Source: Bacteroidota bacterium (GTDB taxonomy: Bacteria > Bacteroidota > Ignavibacteria > Kapaibacteriales > UBA2268). Taken from it: a DNA stretch of 33,917 bases. This document shows, in pieces, positions 1 to 9,193 of this stretch; positions within the stretch are counted from its first letter, which is position 1; the number at the start of each line of letters is the position of its first letter. A model generated the notes under the pieces. The model saw only the letters and a program-made list of their open reading frames with translations. It was not told the origin of the DNA and did not search any database. The stretch spans positions 1 through 33,917 of the forward strand of contig WRLB01000013.1 of the NCBI GenBank assembly GCA_009777815.1, in the 5' to 3' direction. The translations under genes were made by a program, and so were the position numbers.

Positions 1-147
1 AAAAAAAAATGCGTTTTTTATTATTTAAAACTAAAAAAATATTACTTCAAAGACAAATTTTTGCATAAAAAAATATTTTTAAATAAAAAAAATTATTATG
101 GTTCTAAAAAGTAATGCACAACAGGTATAAAAAGTATTTTTTTCTGT

Positions 148-215
148 TATGCCGTGCTTGGCACTGAATCTCCTTATTTTGTGCGAGGAGATTCCGAAAT
201 AAATTCGGAATGACG
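148..215. repeat. Family (b) dispersed inverted repeat (degenerate copy)
   Basis: gccgtgcttggcactgaatctcc...ggagattccgaaataaattcggaatgac, matches other copies in the window. Confidence 0.55.
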
Positions 216-272
216 TTATATACAATTCTATTTTTAGATTTTGCTATATATTTTGTTTATTTAATTTTTCAT

Positions 273-280
273 TATTTTTG
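273..280 (+). promoter_or_regulatory. Bacteroidota-type -7 box (TATTTTTG) upstream of fabD
   Basis: cattatttttgcacc about 20 bp upstream of the ATG; same motif recurs before many ORFs in the window. Confidence 0.5.
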
Positions 281-295
281 CACCAATAAATACTA

Positions 296-1231
296 ATGTA
301 TATGAATAATAAAACATCTTTATTATGCCCAGGACAGGGTTCGCAATATGTAGGAATGTTTAAAGACATTTATGATACATATTCTGAAATATCTAAATTA
401 GTTAAAAATGCTGACGAAATTGTTGGCTATCCTTTATCGCAAATATGCTTTGAGGGTCCTATAGAAAAACTAAAAGAAACTCGCTATACACAACCTGCAT
501 TGTTTATTCACTCTGCTGCAATATATGAAATCATAAAAGATAAAATTAAATTTGATGCAGTGGCAGGGCATTCTGTCGGCGAATACGCTGCGTTATATAT
601 TGCAGGAGTATTAAGTTTTGAAGATGCCTTGAATTTAGTTTCTTTACGGGGACAATTAATGTTTACTCTCGGCGAAGATACTCCAGGAACAATGTTTGCT
701 GTTATTAATCTGCCCGATGATAAAATCCGAGAAGTATGTAATAATCTTACTGATGAAAGTAAGGGTTTGTATGTAGTTCCCGCAAATTTTAATTCACCAG
801 GACAAGTGGTAATATCGGGTTCTGCCGAGCATTTAAGAACCAATATTAATGCCTTTAAAGAAGCAGGTGCAAGGATGATAAAAGAATTGCAAGTTAGTGG
901 TGCGTTTCATTCTCCTTTAATGTTGCCTGCACAAAATAAATTAGAACAAGCAATTAATTCAATAACTTTTAACGATGCTAATGTGCCTGTTTATACTAAT
1001 GTTACAGCAGAAACGACTACTAATGCTGAAGATATTCGCAAATCACTAATTAAACAATTAACTTCACCTGTTTTATGGACACAAAGTATAGAAAATATGT
1101 ATAAAAATGGCATAACCAAATTTATTGAAATAGGTGCAGGAAATGTCTTGCAAGGATTAGTTAAAAGAATAATTACCGATACTAATACCGAAATAATTAG
1201 TATAGATAAATTAGAAAGTATAAGCGTATAG
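296..1231 (+). CDS. fabD: Malonyl-CoA:ACP transacylase
   Basis: CPGQGSQYVGM N-terminus, GHSVGEYAAL nucleophile elbow, GAFHSPLM and EIGAGNVLQGLVKRI motifs; alternative start at 302. Confidence 0.95.
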   Translation: MYMNNKTSLLCPGQGSQYVGMFKDIYDTYSEISKLVKNADEIVGYPLSQICFEGPIEKLKETRYTQPALFIHSAAIYEIIKDKIKFDAVAGHSVGEYAALYIAGVLSFEDALNLVSLRGQLMFTLGEDTPGTMFAVINLPDDKIREVCNNLTDESKGLYVVPANFNSPGQVVISGSAEHLRTNINAFKEAGARMIKELQVSGAFHSPLMLPAQNKLEQAINSITFNDANVPVYTNVTAETTTNAEDIRKSLIKQLTSPVLWTQSIENMYKNGITKFIEIGAGNVLQGLVKRIITDTNTEIISIDKLESISV

Positions 1232-1278
1232 TTCATATATAAATCTGAAAAGATCTGTAATATTTAATTAAAACTTAA

Positions 1279-1647
1279 CAAGAACTAAAAGAAGAATATA
1301 AGAAAATAATTCATCCCAAAGGTATATTTAAAATCATTAACAAAACAAACGGGAAGATATTCGTTGGCAGTTCGCTTACGTTGGATTCTATATGGAACAA
1401 TCAAAAATTCCAACTTAATGCTAATTCGCATCCAAATAAAGAACTGCAAAAAGATTGGAATAACTTAGGTGAAAATAGTTTTTATTATGAAGTAGTTGAT
1501 ACAATCAATCTAAAATGTTTTGATGCAACAAAAGATTATAGACCTGAAGTTAACGAACTTTTAGAAGTATACTTAGACGAACTTCAGCCATATGAAGATA
1601 ATGGATATAATAAAAAACCTATAAAAACAAAAAAAATTATGCAATAA
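1279..1647 (+). pseudogene. GIY-YIG nuclease-family protein; start missing or non-canonical
   Basis: Frame is open from after TAA at 1276; QELKEEYKKIIHPKGIFKIINKTNGKIFVGSSLTLDSIW... carries the GIY-YIG-like core upstream of the 1381 TTG called in the ORF track; no ATG in the open frame upstream of that core. Confidence 0.6.
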
Positions 1648-1673
1648 CAACGTTTTAATATAAAAAAAAAACT

Positions 1674-1681
1674 TATTTTTG
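1674..1681 (+). promoter_or_regulatory. TATTTTTG -7 box
   Basis: aaaaaaacttatttttgtatt 33 bp upstream of the ATG at 1714. Confidence 0.5.
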
Positions 1682-1713
1682 TATTTTAATAATTAATCAA
1701 ATAGGTTAAAACA

Positions 1714-2535
1714 ATGAAAAAACTCCTAATCATTATTTTATTTTTAATATCTGTTCCTTATTTATTTTCATTCGGTGGCGGAAATGGAACTTCTGCAAGT
1801 CCTTATCGAATATCAACGAAAGCACATTTAGAATTACTTGCCGATAGTGTAAATCGTATTTCTAATTGGAGTAGAGGCAAATACTTTAAAGTAATGAACA
1901 ACATTACTGAACCTGTTACAACTGTTATTGGAGCATCTCCTCGGTATTTTCTAGGTAATTTTGATGGACAAAATTATGCTATTACTTTAGCAATAAATAG
2001 ACAAAGAGACGATGGGGTAGGTTTGTTTGGCAGGTTGTTAGATGGCGCTACTATTAAAAATGTTATTGTAAATGGATATGTTATTGGAAGAAACAATGTT
2101 GGTGGAATTGTAGGAGGTTCTAATAATTCATCAATAACAAATTGTATTAATAATGCAAGTGTTAGTGGAAGTGGTTTTGTTGGTGGAATTGTAGGACGTT
2201 CTGTTTATCGTTCATCAATATCAAATTGTATGAATATAGGAAATATAACTGGAAATGGACATGTTGGTGGAATTAATGGATTGAGTGAAGTCACAATATC
2301 AAATTGTATGAATATAGGAAATATAACTGGAAATGGACATGTTGGTGGAATTAATGGATGTGGAGAAGGTGCTACAATTACTAATTGTGTTAATTATGGA
2401 TTTGTTAAAGGAATAGATACAGGCGTAGGTGGAATAAATGGACATCTTGATGCTACAATAAAAAACTGCATAAACACAGGTGTTGTAGAAGGAAAAAATG
2501 CAAGTGTTACAGGTCCAATACAAGGTGCCCATTAA
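1714..2535 (+). CDS. Secreted GLUG-motif-like repeat protein
   Basis: Signal peptide MKKLLIIILFLISVPYLFS; repeated GxVGGIxG / ISNCxNxGxITGxGHVGGI units. Confidence 0.75.
   Translation: MKKLLIIILFLISVPYLFSFGGGNGTSASPYRISTKAHLELLADSVNRISNWSRGKYFKVMNNITEPVTTVIGASPRYFLGNFDGQNYAITLAINRQRDDGVGLFGRLLDGATIKNVIVNGYVIGRNNVGGIVGGSNNSSITNCINNASVSGSGFVGGIVGRSVYRSSISNCMNIGNITGNGHVGGINGLSEVTISNCMNIGNITGNGHVGGINGCGEGATITNCVNYGFVKGIDTGVGGINGHLDATIKNCINTGVVEGKNASVTGPIQGAH
2216..2358 (+). repeat. Intragenic direct repeat, 65 nt identical with 78-nt period
   Basis: caatatcaaattgtatgaatataggaaatataactggaaatggacatgttggtggaattaatgga at 2216-2280 and 2294-2358. Confidence 0.9.
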
Positions 2536-2602
2536 GAAAAAATAAACGAGATGCCGAAACAAGTTCAGCAGGATAGCGTTGTTTTTTTATTAAAAAAAAC
2601 CT

Positions 2603-2610
2603 TATTTTTG
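2603..2610 (+). promoter_or_regulatory. TATTTTTG -7 box of tsf
   Basis: aaaaccttatttttgtatt 30 bp upstream of the tsf ATG. Confidence 0.5.
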
Positions 2611-2639
2611 TATTTTTTAAATAATTGAAAATAAAAATT

Positions 2640-3503
2640 ATGGCAAATGTTACTCCACAAATGATAAAAGCACTGCGAGATAAAACACTCGCCGCTATGG
2701 GAGAATGTAAAAAAGCATTAGAAGAAAATGACGGCAATATGGATGCCGCTATAGAATACCTTCGTAAAAAAGGCGCAGCTTCGGCTGCTAAACGTGCAGA
2801 AAGAGAAGCAAAAGAAGGCGCTGTCCTTGCTTGCACTACTGCTGAAGCCAAAACAGCTATTTTAGTTGAAATAAATAGTGAAACTGACTTCGTTGCTAAA
2901 AATGAAGGATTTGTAGAATTCACAAAACTTGTTAGCAATGCGTTTGCTACCTCAAATGCTAATAATATTGATGAATTAAAATCAGTAGAAGTAAATGGCA
3001 CTACTATAGAAAATCATCTTAATGATGTTTTAGCAAAGTATTCTGAAAAAATAGAAATCCGTCGAGGCAAGAAAATTACTACAGATGGCTATATTGAAAG
3101 TTATATCCATTTAGGCGGGAAACTTGCTGTTTTAGTTGAAGCATCTTGCGATAAGTTAGATAATAACAGCAAACTTTTGCTTAAAGATATTGCTATGCAA
3201 ATCGCAGCAATGTCACCTCGCTATGTGGATCAATCTAATGTAAGTCAAGCAGAATTAGACAAAGAAAAAGAAATAGAATACGAAAAAGCTATCACTGAAG
3301 GTAAAAAACCTGAAATTGCTGAAAAAATTGCAGAAGGCAAAAGAAACAAATTTTTCGAAGAGTTTTGCCTAAACCAACAAGTATTTGTAAAAGACAATAA
3401 AAAAGTTGTTGGTGATGTTGTTGCAGAAATTGGCAAACAATGTGGTTGTGATTTCAAGATATTAAGTTTTACAAGATGGATGCTTGGCGGAACTGAAGAA
3501 TAA
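2640..3503 (+). CDS. tsf: Elongation factor Ts
   Basis: VTPQMIKALRDKTLAAMGECKKALEENDGNMDAAIEYLRKKG and INSETDFVAKNEGF; start placed at MANVTPQ (2640), not 2625. Confidence 0.97.
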   Translation: MANVTPQMIKALRDKTLAAMGECKKALEENDGNMDAAIEYLRKKGAASAAKRAEREAKEGAVLACTTAEAKTAILVEINSETDFVAKNEGFVEFTKLVSNAFATSNANNIDELKSVEVNGTTIENHLNDVLAKYSEKIEIRRGKKITTDGYIESYIHLGGKLAVLVEASCDKLDNNSKLLLKDIAMQIAAMSPRYVDQSNVSQAELDKEKEIEYEKAITEGKKPEIAEKIAEGKRNKFFEEFCLNQQVFVKDNKKVVGDVVAEIGKQCGCDFKILSFTRWMLGGTEE

Positions 3504-3628
3504 TATATTGAATAATATATCAGCGTAACAATATTTTATTTTGGACCATTGTTCTAAAATATGGTTGTGATGTGGTTTTTTCATTTTTTTTGAAAAAATA
3601 TTAAAAAAATTAAATAATCTAAAGGAAA

Positions 3629-4453
3629 ATGTTAGAATTGTCCTATTTTTGTTTGCTTAATGCTGAAAAATATAATGTAGTATCGTTAGATAGTGCTTAT
3701 ACATTTGTTAGAAAATTTGCTAAACAACATTATGAAAATTTTCCAGTAGGTTCTATTTTAGTTCCTAAAAGATTAAGAAAATATATTTATTCTATTTATT
3801 CTTTTGCTCGTGTTGCTGACGATATTGCCGACGAAATAAGTAAAAAAAGCAAGAAAGAATCATTAAATTTATTGAATAAATACGAATATTGTTTAGATAA
3901 TTGTTTAGCAACAAATGAAATTAATAATCCTATTTTTCTTGCGTTAAAAGATACAATTGCAATTAACGAACTTCCATTAGAACTATTTAAGCGCCTGTTA
4001 AAGGCATTTCGACAAGATATTAATTTTTTGCAGGCAGATACTTTTGATGATTTGTTTGATTATTGTAATAACTCTGCTAATCCTATTGGCGAGTTGATTT
4101 TAAGATTATTCAAAGAAGATAATGAAAAAACAATATTTTATTCTAATAAAATTTGTTCTGCGTTGCAGTTAATCAATTTTCTGCAGGATATTTCCATAGA
4201 CCTAAGCAGAAATAGAAATTATGTTCCTAAAGAATTGCTTTATTCCAGCACTGAAATAAATGAAGAAGTGTTAAACAAATATATTGCAATAGCAGAAAAA
4301 TTATTAAATGACGGCAAAGAAATTTTAAAATTAATTAAAAGTTTTAGATTGAAATTAGAACTTTATTTAATAATATTAGGTGGCAAAATTATGCTAACAA
4401 AGATAAAAAAACATAAAACAAAATTATTAAAAAAGAGACCAAAGGTATTTTAA
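3629..4453 (+). CDS. Squalene/phytoene synthase family protein, HpnC-like
   Basis: HYENFPVGSILVPKRLRKYIYSIYSFARVADDIADE and QLINFLQDISIDLSRNRNYVP, the two Asp-rich motifs of the family. Confidence 0.85.
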   Translation: MLELSYFCLLNAEKYNVVSLDSAYTFVRKFAKQHYENFPVGSILVPKRLRKYIYSIYSFARVADDIADEISKKSKKESLNLLNKYEYCLDNCLATNEINNPIFLALKDTIAINELPLELFKRLLKAFRQDINFLQADTFDDLFDYCNNSANPIGELILRLFKEDNEKTIFYSNKICSALQLINFLQDISIDLSRNRNYVPKELLYSSTEINEEVLNKYIAIAEKLLNDGKEILKLIKSFRLKLELYLIILGGKIMLTKIKKHKTKLLKKRPKVF

Positions 4454-4457
4454 TTTT

Positions 4458-4545
4458 GTTATGCTGAACTCGTTTCGGAATCCACTAATTATATAATATC
4501 AGGGGATGCCGAAACAAGTTCGGTATGACATTTTTAGAGGTATCC
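4458..4545. repeat. Family (b) inverted repeat
   Basis: atgctgaactcgtttcggaatcc ... ggggatgccgaaacaagttcggtatgacatttttagagg. Confidence 0.75.
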
Positions 4546-4735
4546 TACAAAAACATTATACTATTATACAGCACTCTCATTTATTTTTGTTTATGCTTCT
4601 AAACTTTGTTAATCGGACATTAATAACTCTTTTTATTTTTTTAAGATAAAAATACTGAATCTTTTTAAAAGTGGCATTTTTATCAAAAAAAATAAAATTA
4701 TACTTGCTTTATGTAATTATTTGAAATAAAAACGT

Positions 4736-4743
4736 TATTTTTG
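4736..4743 (+). promoter_or_regulatory. TATTTTTG -7 box
   Basis: aacgttatttttgtag 26 bp upstream of the ATG at 4769. Confidence 0.5.
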
Positions 4744-4768
4744 TAGTTTATTATTTAAAATATAAAAT

Positions 4769-5239
4769 ATGTTTAATTTTAATTTAAGATTAGTTTTGAT
4801 AGCGTTGGCTGTCGGATTAGTAATGGTTGCTTGTGGTGGTAGTCAGAAACAGGATGCTGACCTTAAAAAAGCAACTGAAAAAATGGTAGAGGAAGCCATA
4901 AAAGGTGCGTCATTCACCAAATCAGGGCAAACAAAAATTGACTCGTTCGGCAAAACCGAAAAGGACAAGCGTATAGTTGCCTACGATGTATTTCCTAATG
5001 ATAACAAATACGAATATTACGTCGTGGTATATGATGATGGTGGTTGGGTTTCAAGTAATTATCGCTTATTCTTCGATTCGGAAGACGGGAAAAGATATTA
5101 TGGCTATGTCAACGAAGATTACATCGCTGAAAAAGACGATAATGGCTTGTGGGTTAAAACAAAACTTGAAAGTGGTTATTCCTCATGGCAGGAAGCCTAC
5201 GACCATTATAAAAACGAGGGCTATAAATTCGTAGAGTAA
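4769..5239 (+). CDS. Hypothetical lipoprotein
   Basis: N-terminal hydrophobic segment and lipobox LVMVAC. Confidence 0.7.
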   Translation: MFNFNLRLVLIALAVGLVMVACGGSQKQDADLKKATEKMVEEAIKGASFTKSGQTKIDSFGKTEKDKRIVAYDVFPNDNKYEYYVVVYDDGGWVSSNYRLFFDSEDGKRYYGYVNEDYIAEKDDNGLWVKTKLESGYSSWQEAYDHYKNEGYKFVE

Positions 5240-5314
5240 CGAATAATAAACAAATGCCAGATACTAAATGTCGGTTTCATAGCACGCATATTTTATAATA
5301 ATAGCGGAATTAAA

Positions 5315-5909
5315 ATGGTTAATTCTAAAATAAAAAACATCTTTAAGACGTTCGTGTTATGTAGTGTGATGGCTACGTTATTTGTTGTATCCTGTAAAAC
5401 AGCAGTAACAAAAGATGATACAGAGATAAATATTTCTTTGTTTTCTGATGAAAATAATAGTTATCAAACACACAATCCAGAAAACGATGCAAAAACTCAG
5501 TGTTATAATAAAGAACTTGAAAAACTTATAAAAGCAAAAGGCGAACTTCCCACAGATGCAGACAGGAAAGCAATAGCATTAAAATGTGGTTTTAGTGCTT
5601 TTAGAACATCAAAAGAAACTAAACATTATTACTCTCCATCTGAATATGAAATGTTATATGTTTACCCTAATCCTACTTCGGGTAATGTAACTATCGGATT
5701 AGGAAAAAACTTTTCTTTTAGTGAAGTAAAAGATGATACACATTTGGAATTGTATTATAAAGGAACAAAAAATTAATACTTGGGACATTTCAAGCATTTC
5801 AGACAACAAACTTATCATTACAGATAATTATCTACAACAAGCAGGAAAATATATGGTATTTATTACAGGAACAAAACATTATACTTCATTTGATGTTGTA
5901 AAAAAATAA
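5315..5909 (+). pseudogene. Lipoprotein with T9SS-type C-terminal sorting domain, split by a frameshift
   Basis: Lipobox FVVSC; YPNPTSGNVTIGL start of a T9SS domain; stop at 5774 but removing one A from the A6 run (5767-5772) continues INTWDISSISDNKLIITDNYLQQAGKYMVFITGTKHYTSFDVVKK* to 5909. Confidence 0.75.
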
Positions 5910-5978
5910 ATTAATGTTCAAGTCAAATCCAGAAGAAACAGGAGTAATTCCTTCAGAAAAATAACATTCTTAAAAATC

Positions 5979-6764
5979 CTATTCTACATCATTAAATCTA
6001 TATTGAAATGATATTAAAAAGTTGAAAAAGGGTTGGTATGACTCTTTTTTATCAAATTTATTTTGAATAGAAAACAATTCACCTGTTGCATCATTTCTGT
6101 TTAATAAATTATATATTCCTAATGTGCCGCTTGCTACAATATATACATTTGGTTTAATACGTCCTTCGAATCCTGCTCTAATTCTGCTTCCAACTCTAAA
6201 ATCAGGATCCTTTTTTTCATAATTAGAACGCTCTTCGCCAGCCCAACCTTCAGGTGGTTTAACACCTTTAATGGCTTTTGTACCAAATTCAAATTCATTC
6301 AAAATAATATTGTTAAACATAATTTCTAATCCTGAAAACATTCTAACATTTTGGAAAGGTGCTTTATAAAAAGAAAAATGATAACCCAGATAAGCATCAA
6401 AAAAACAAACTTTATGATAGCAATAATAATAAGAATAGTTTGTTCTCGTTGTTGCTATCTCTTTTGGATACATATATGTATATTCAGTCCCCGCTATTAT
6501 CCTATGTATATTTTTATCATCCAAAAATAATGTAGTAGATAAATCAACACCAGGTTCAATATAATTAAGTCCGCCTACGCTATAAACTGATTTATCATAA
6601 GGACTCACAAACATTGGCTGTATTGCAGTAGTACCACCTATAAGTCGGAAGTTATTAAATCCAAGGTTTATACCAATATCACTAAATAAATTTTTTGACA
6701 TTATCGGTTGTTTTATAGTGCTAATTAACAGCAAGCAAGTTGTAAAAATTAATAGTTTTTTCAT
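5979..6764 (-). CDS. Hypothetical secreted/outer-membrane barrel-like protein
   Basis: Signal peptide MKKLLIFTTCLLLISTIKQ, alternating aromatic strands, C-terminal FLISFQYRF; CAAAAATA box (6788-6795) upstream on the minus strand. Confidence 0.6.
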   Translation of the reverse strand: MKKLLIFTTCLLLISTIKQPIMSKNLFSDIGINLGFNNFRLIGGTTAIQPMFVSPYDKSVYSVGGLNYIEPGVDLSTTLFLDDKNIHRIIAGTEYTYMYPKEIATTRTNYSYYYCYHKVCFFDAYLGYHFSFYKAPFQNVRMFSGLEIMFNNIILNEFEFGTKAIKGVKPPEGWAGEERSNYEKKDPDFRVGSRIRAGFEGRIKPNVYIVASGTLGIYNLLNRNDATGELFSIQNKFDKKESYQPFFNFLISFQYRFNDVE

Positions 6765-6840
6765 ATTGTTGTATATTTATTATAATACAAAAATAGTAAT
6801 AATATTACAAAAAAAAACACTATTTTTACATTTTTGAGAT

Positions 6841-9123
6841 ATGTTTAAGTATTATAATTTTTTAATAATTATTTTTCTTTTTTCGGCTTTTGGAATGTAT
6901 GCCAATAATGTCGGACAAGTATATGCGGTAGAAGAACCTGATTCTAAAATAATATACTTCGGACCGCTTCTGAAAGGAAATTTAGATACGATGCACTTTG
7001 TAGTGCAAAGTTATTTAGCAGATACAACGCTAATAATAAGAAATGTTTCGCCAACATTTATTTTAGCAAATAGCCCAAATTCTAATACTTCGGATGATTA
7101 TTTTAGTTTTTCGTTTGGCGATATCATTAATCAGATGAATAATTTTCCGTTTAATTTAGATAAAAATAAATTGTTAGATACTATTAAAATTCCTTTTATG
7201 GCTCTTACAGAGGAACCTGACGGAAGACGAGAAGCAAGGTTAATAATAGGTTTTTTGTATATTGATGATGCCGAATCGCCGACAGCATTATATACTGATA
7301 CATTTTTTTTAATCGCTAAAAACACAAGCAAGTATCTTGATAGTTATGATGATTTTGTTAAATTTGATTCTGTTTTTATAAATCAAACAAATCCTGTAAT
7401 AAAGAAATTAAAAGTAAAAAATACTTATACAACAAATATTAATGCTATTACACAAAATTGGAATTTAATTTCGCAACAATATACCGAGCAAGAGTTTTTT
7501 ATACCTGATGCAACATATCCGCTAACTTTTTATGTAGGAAATAATAAAGAATGGGATGTTGGATATAGTCCGCAAGATACATTGCCTGATACTGCAGAAG
7601 TCCGAATTATATTTATACCTAATGCAAATGAACCAAGCAAATTAGATACAGTAATAACAAAACTATATGGAGTTGGAGTCCAACAATCTTTTAATGTCGT
7701 TCAAGATTCTAATTGTGTAGTTGTTGGAAATGCTGATACTATTGACATAGGAAGTATTAGAGTTGGCACAACGAAAACTGCTTTTGTAAAATTGCGAAAT
7801 GTTGGAAATATAAATTACGGATTGGTAAGACAAAACATTTATGATGAAATTAATGACATTTCTGTTGATTATTTTAACATACAATTACCTTTCTGTAAGG
7901 ATACTCCATCTCTGAAAATTAATGATGTTGATTCATTTGCTATATCGTTTAGACCTGATAAAAAAGGAAATTTTATTGCAAGATATATATTAGAAAATGA
8001 TTTTAAAGATAGAAAAATTTTATCTAATAATATAAACGATTATAAGAAAATTATTATACTTAAAGGCATAGGTGTTGAGCCGATTTTACAATTAGAAAAA
8101 GATACTATTGATTTCGGAAATGTAAGTTATGCTAATGCAAATCAAGATTGCCCTACTAAAAAAGATACTATAATTACGCTATTTAATATTGGGAATGCCG
8201 AAATAATTATAAATGATATAAGAACTAATAATCCTGTATTTCAGGTAGTTCCAACAAATATTTCTATACCCGCTAGTGCATCTGCTCAAATTCAAATAAC
8301 TTTTAATTCTAATGCACCCGAAAACTTACATAATGCTACTCTAATATTTGAAACAAACGACAATATACTTACGCAAAAAATTACTCTCTTTGGCACATCT
8401 ATTCCACCTATAATTGCATCAATGTCAATTCCACATATATCGTTAAAACCTGGAACTATATTAGAAATCCCTATTGAATTAGTTAATAATACTGATAATA
8501 GTTCTGTAAGTCAATATGCTTCTAATTTTTCCATTTCGTTAAATTATAATCCTGCTTTGCTATCTTATAATAACTATATTACATTCGGAACAGCAAGCGA
8601 AGGATGTAATATAGAAGTTAATGAATTTAGCAATGGTAATATTGAAATTAATGGGGGAAAAACATCAAATTTGCAACAAAATACAACACTATTAAAACTA
8701 CGTTTTCGCACATTTTTAGGCGACAAACCAACAACTGAAATAGCAATAAGTAATGCCAAACTTGGCATAAACGATATTTGCGATGATTATATAAAATTGA
8801 ATCTAAATAATGGAAGTTATTCAATTGATTCTATCTGTGGTTTGGAATATAAATTAAATAATATTGGTAGAGATAAATACGATTATAGTATAACTAAAAA
8901 TGATAATGAAAACATTGAAATCAATTTTAATTTACCTTTTGAAATACCAGTTCAATTAACTATCTGTAATTATTTAGGTAGCGAAGTATTAAAAGAAAAC
9001 TACTTTTTGCCACAAGGAACTTATACTAAATTTGTTCCACTCCTCCCTCTAAATGCAGGTATTTATTACACTATCTTCCAAGCAGGATTATATTATAAAG
9101 TTATCCCGTTCATAAAGTGGTAG
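6841..9123 (+). CDS. Large secreted protein with choice-of-anchor-D/HYDIN-like and cohesin-like domains and a T9SS-like C-terminus
   Basis: Repeated DFGNVxxxxxKDTIITLFNIGNAEIIIxDI...ITFNSNAPENLHNATLIFETND; SISLNYNPALLSY...LLKLRFRTFLGD; C-term NYLGSEVLKENYFLPQGTYTKFVPLLPLNAGIYYTIF. Confidence 0.75.
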   Translation: MFKYYNFLIIIFLFSAFGMYANNVGQVYAVEEPDSKIIYFGPLLKGNLDTMHFVVQSYLADTTLIIRNVSPTFILANSPNSNTSDDYFSFSFGDIINQMNNFPFNLDKNKLLDTIKIPFMALTEEPDGRREARLIIGFLYIDDAESPTALYTDTFFLIAKNTSKYLDSYDDFVKFDSVFINQTNPVIKKLKVKNTYTTNINAITQNWNLISQQYTEQEFFIPDATYPLTFYVGNNKEWDVGYSPQDTLPDTAEVRIIFIPNANEPSKLDTVITKLYGVGVQQSFNVVQDSNCVVVGNADTIDIGSIRVGTTKTAFVKLRNVGNINYGLVRQNIYDEINDISVDYFNIQLPFCKDTPSLKINDVDSFAISFRPDKKGNFIARYILENDFKDRKILSNNINDYKKIIILKGIGVEPILQLEKDTIDFGNVSYANANQDCPTKKDTIITLFNIGNAEIIINDIRTNNPVFQVVPTNISIPASASAQIQITFNSNAPENLHNATLIFETNDNILTQKITLFGTSIPPIIASMSIPHISLKPGTILEIPIELVNNTDNSSVSQYASNFSISLNYNPALLSYNNYITFGTASEGCNIEVNEFSNGNIEINGGKTSNLQQNTTLLKLRFRTFLGDKPTTEIAISNAKLGINDICDDYIKLNLNNGSYSIDSICGLEYKLNNIGRDKYDYSITKNDNENIEINFNLPFEIPVQLTICNYLGSEVLKENYFLPQGTYTKFVPLLPLNAGIYYTIFQAGLYYKVIPFIKW

Positions 9124-9193
9124 AAATGTATGTTATTCATCAATGTATTTATATTTTTTATTGTTATGCCGAGTCAAGTGCAGCATAATATTT

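Noticed and set aside
2507-3001. Minus-strand 164-aa ORF
   Set aside because: Antisense to tsf, Ser/Ala-rich composition typical of reverse-strand reading of a coding gene.
4977-5234. 85-aa plus-strand ORF overlapping the lipoprotein
   Set aside because: Alternative frame of a better-supported lipoprotein ORF with a lipobox.
5914-5964. Mini-ORF MFKSNPEETGVIPSEK
   Set aside because: Too short and unsupported; probably spurious or a gene remnant.
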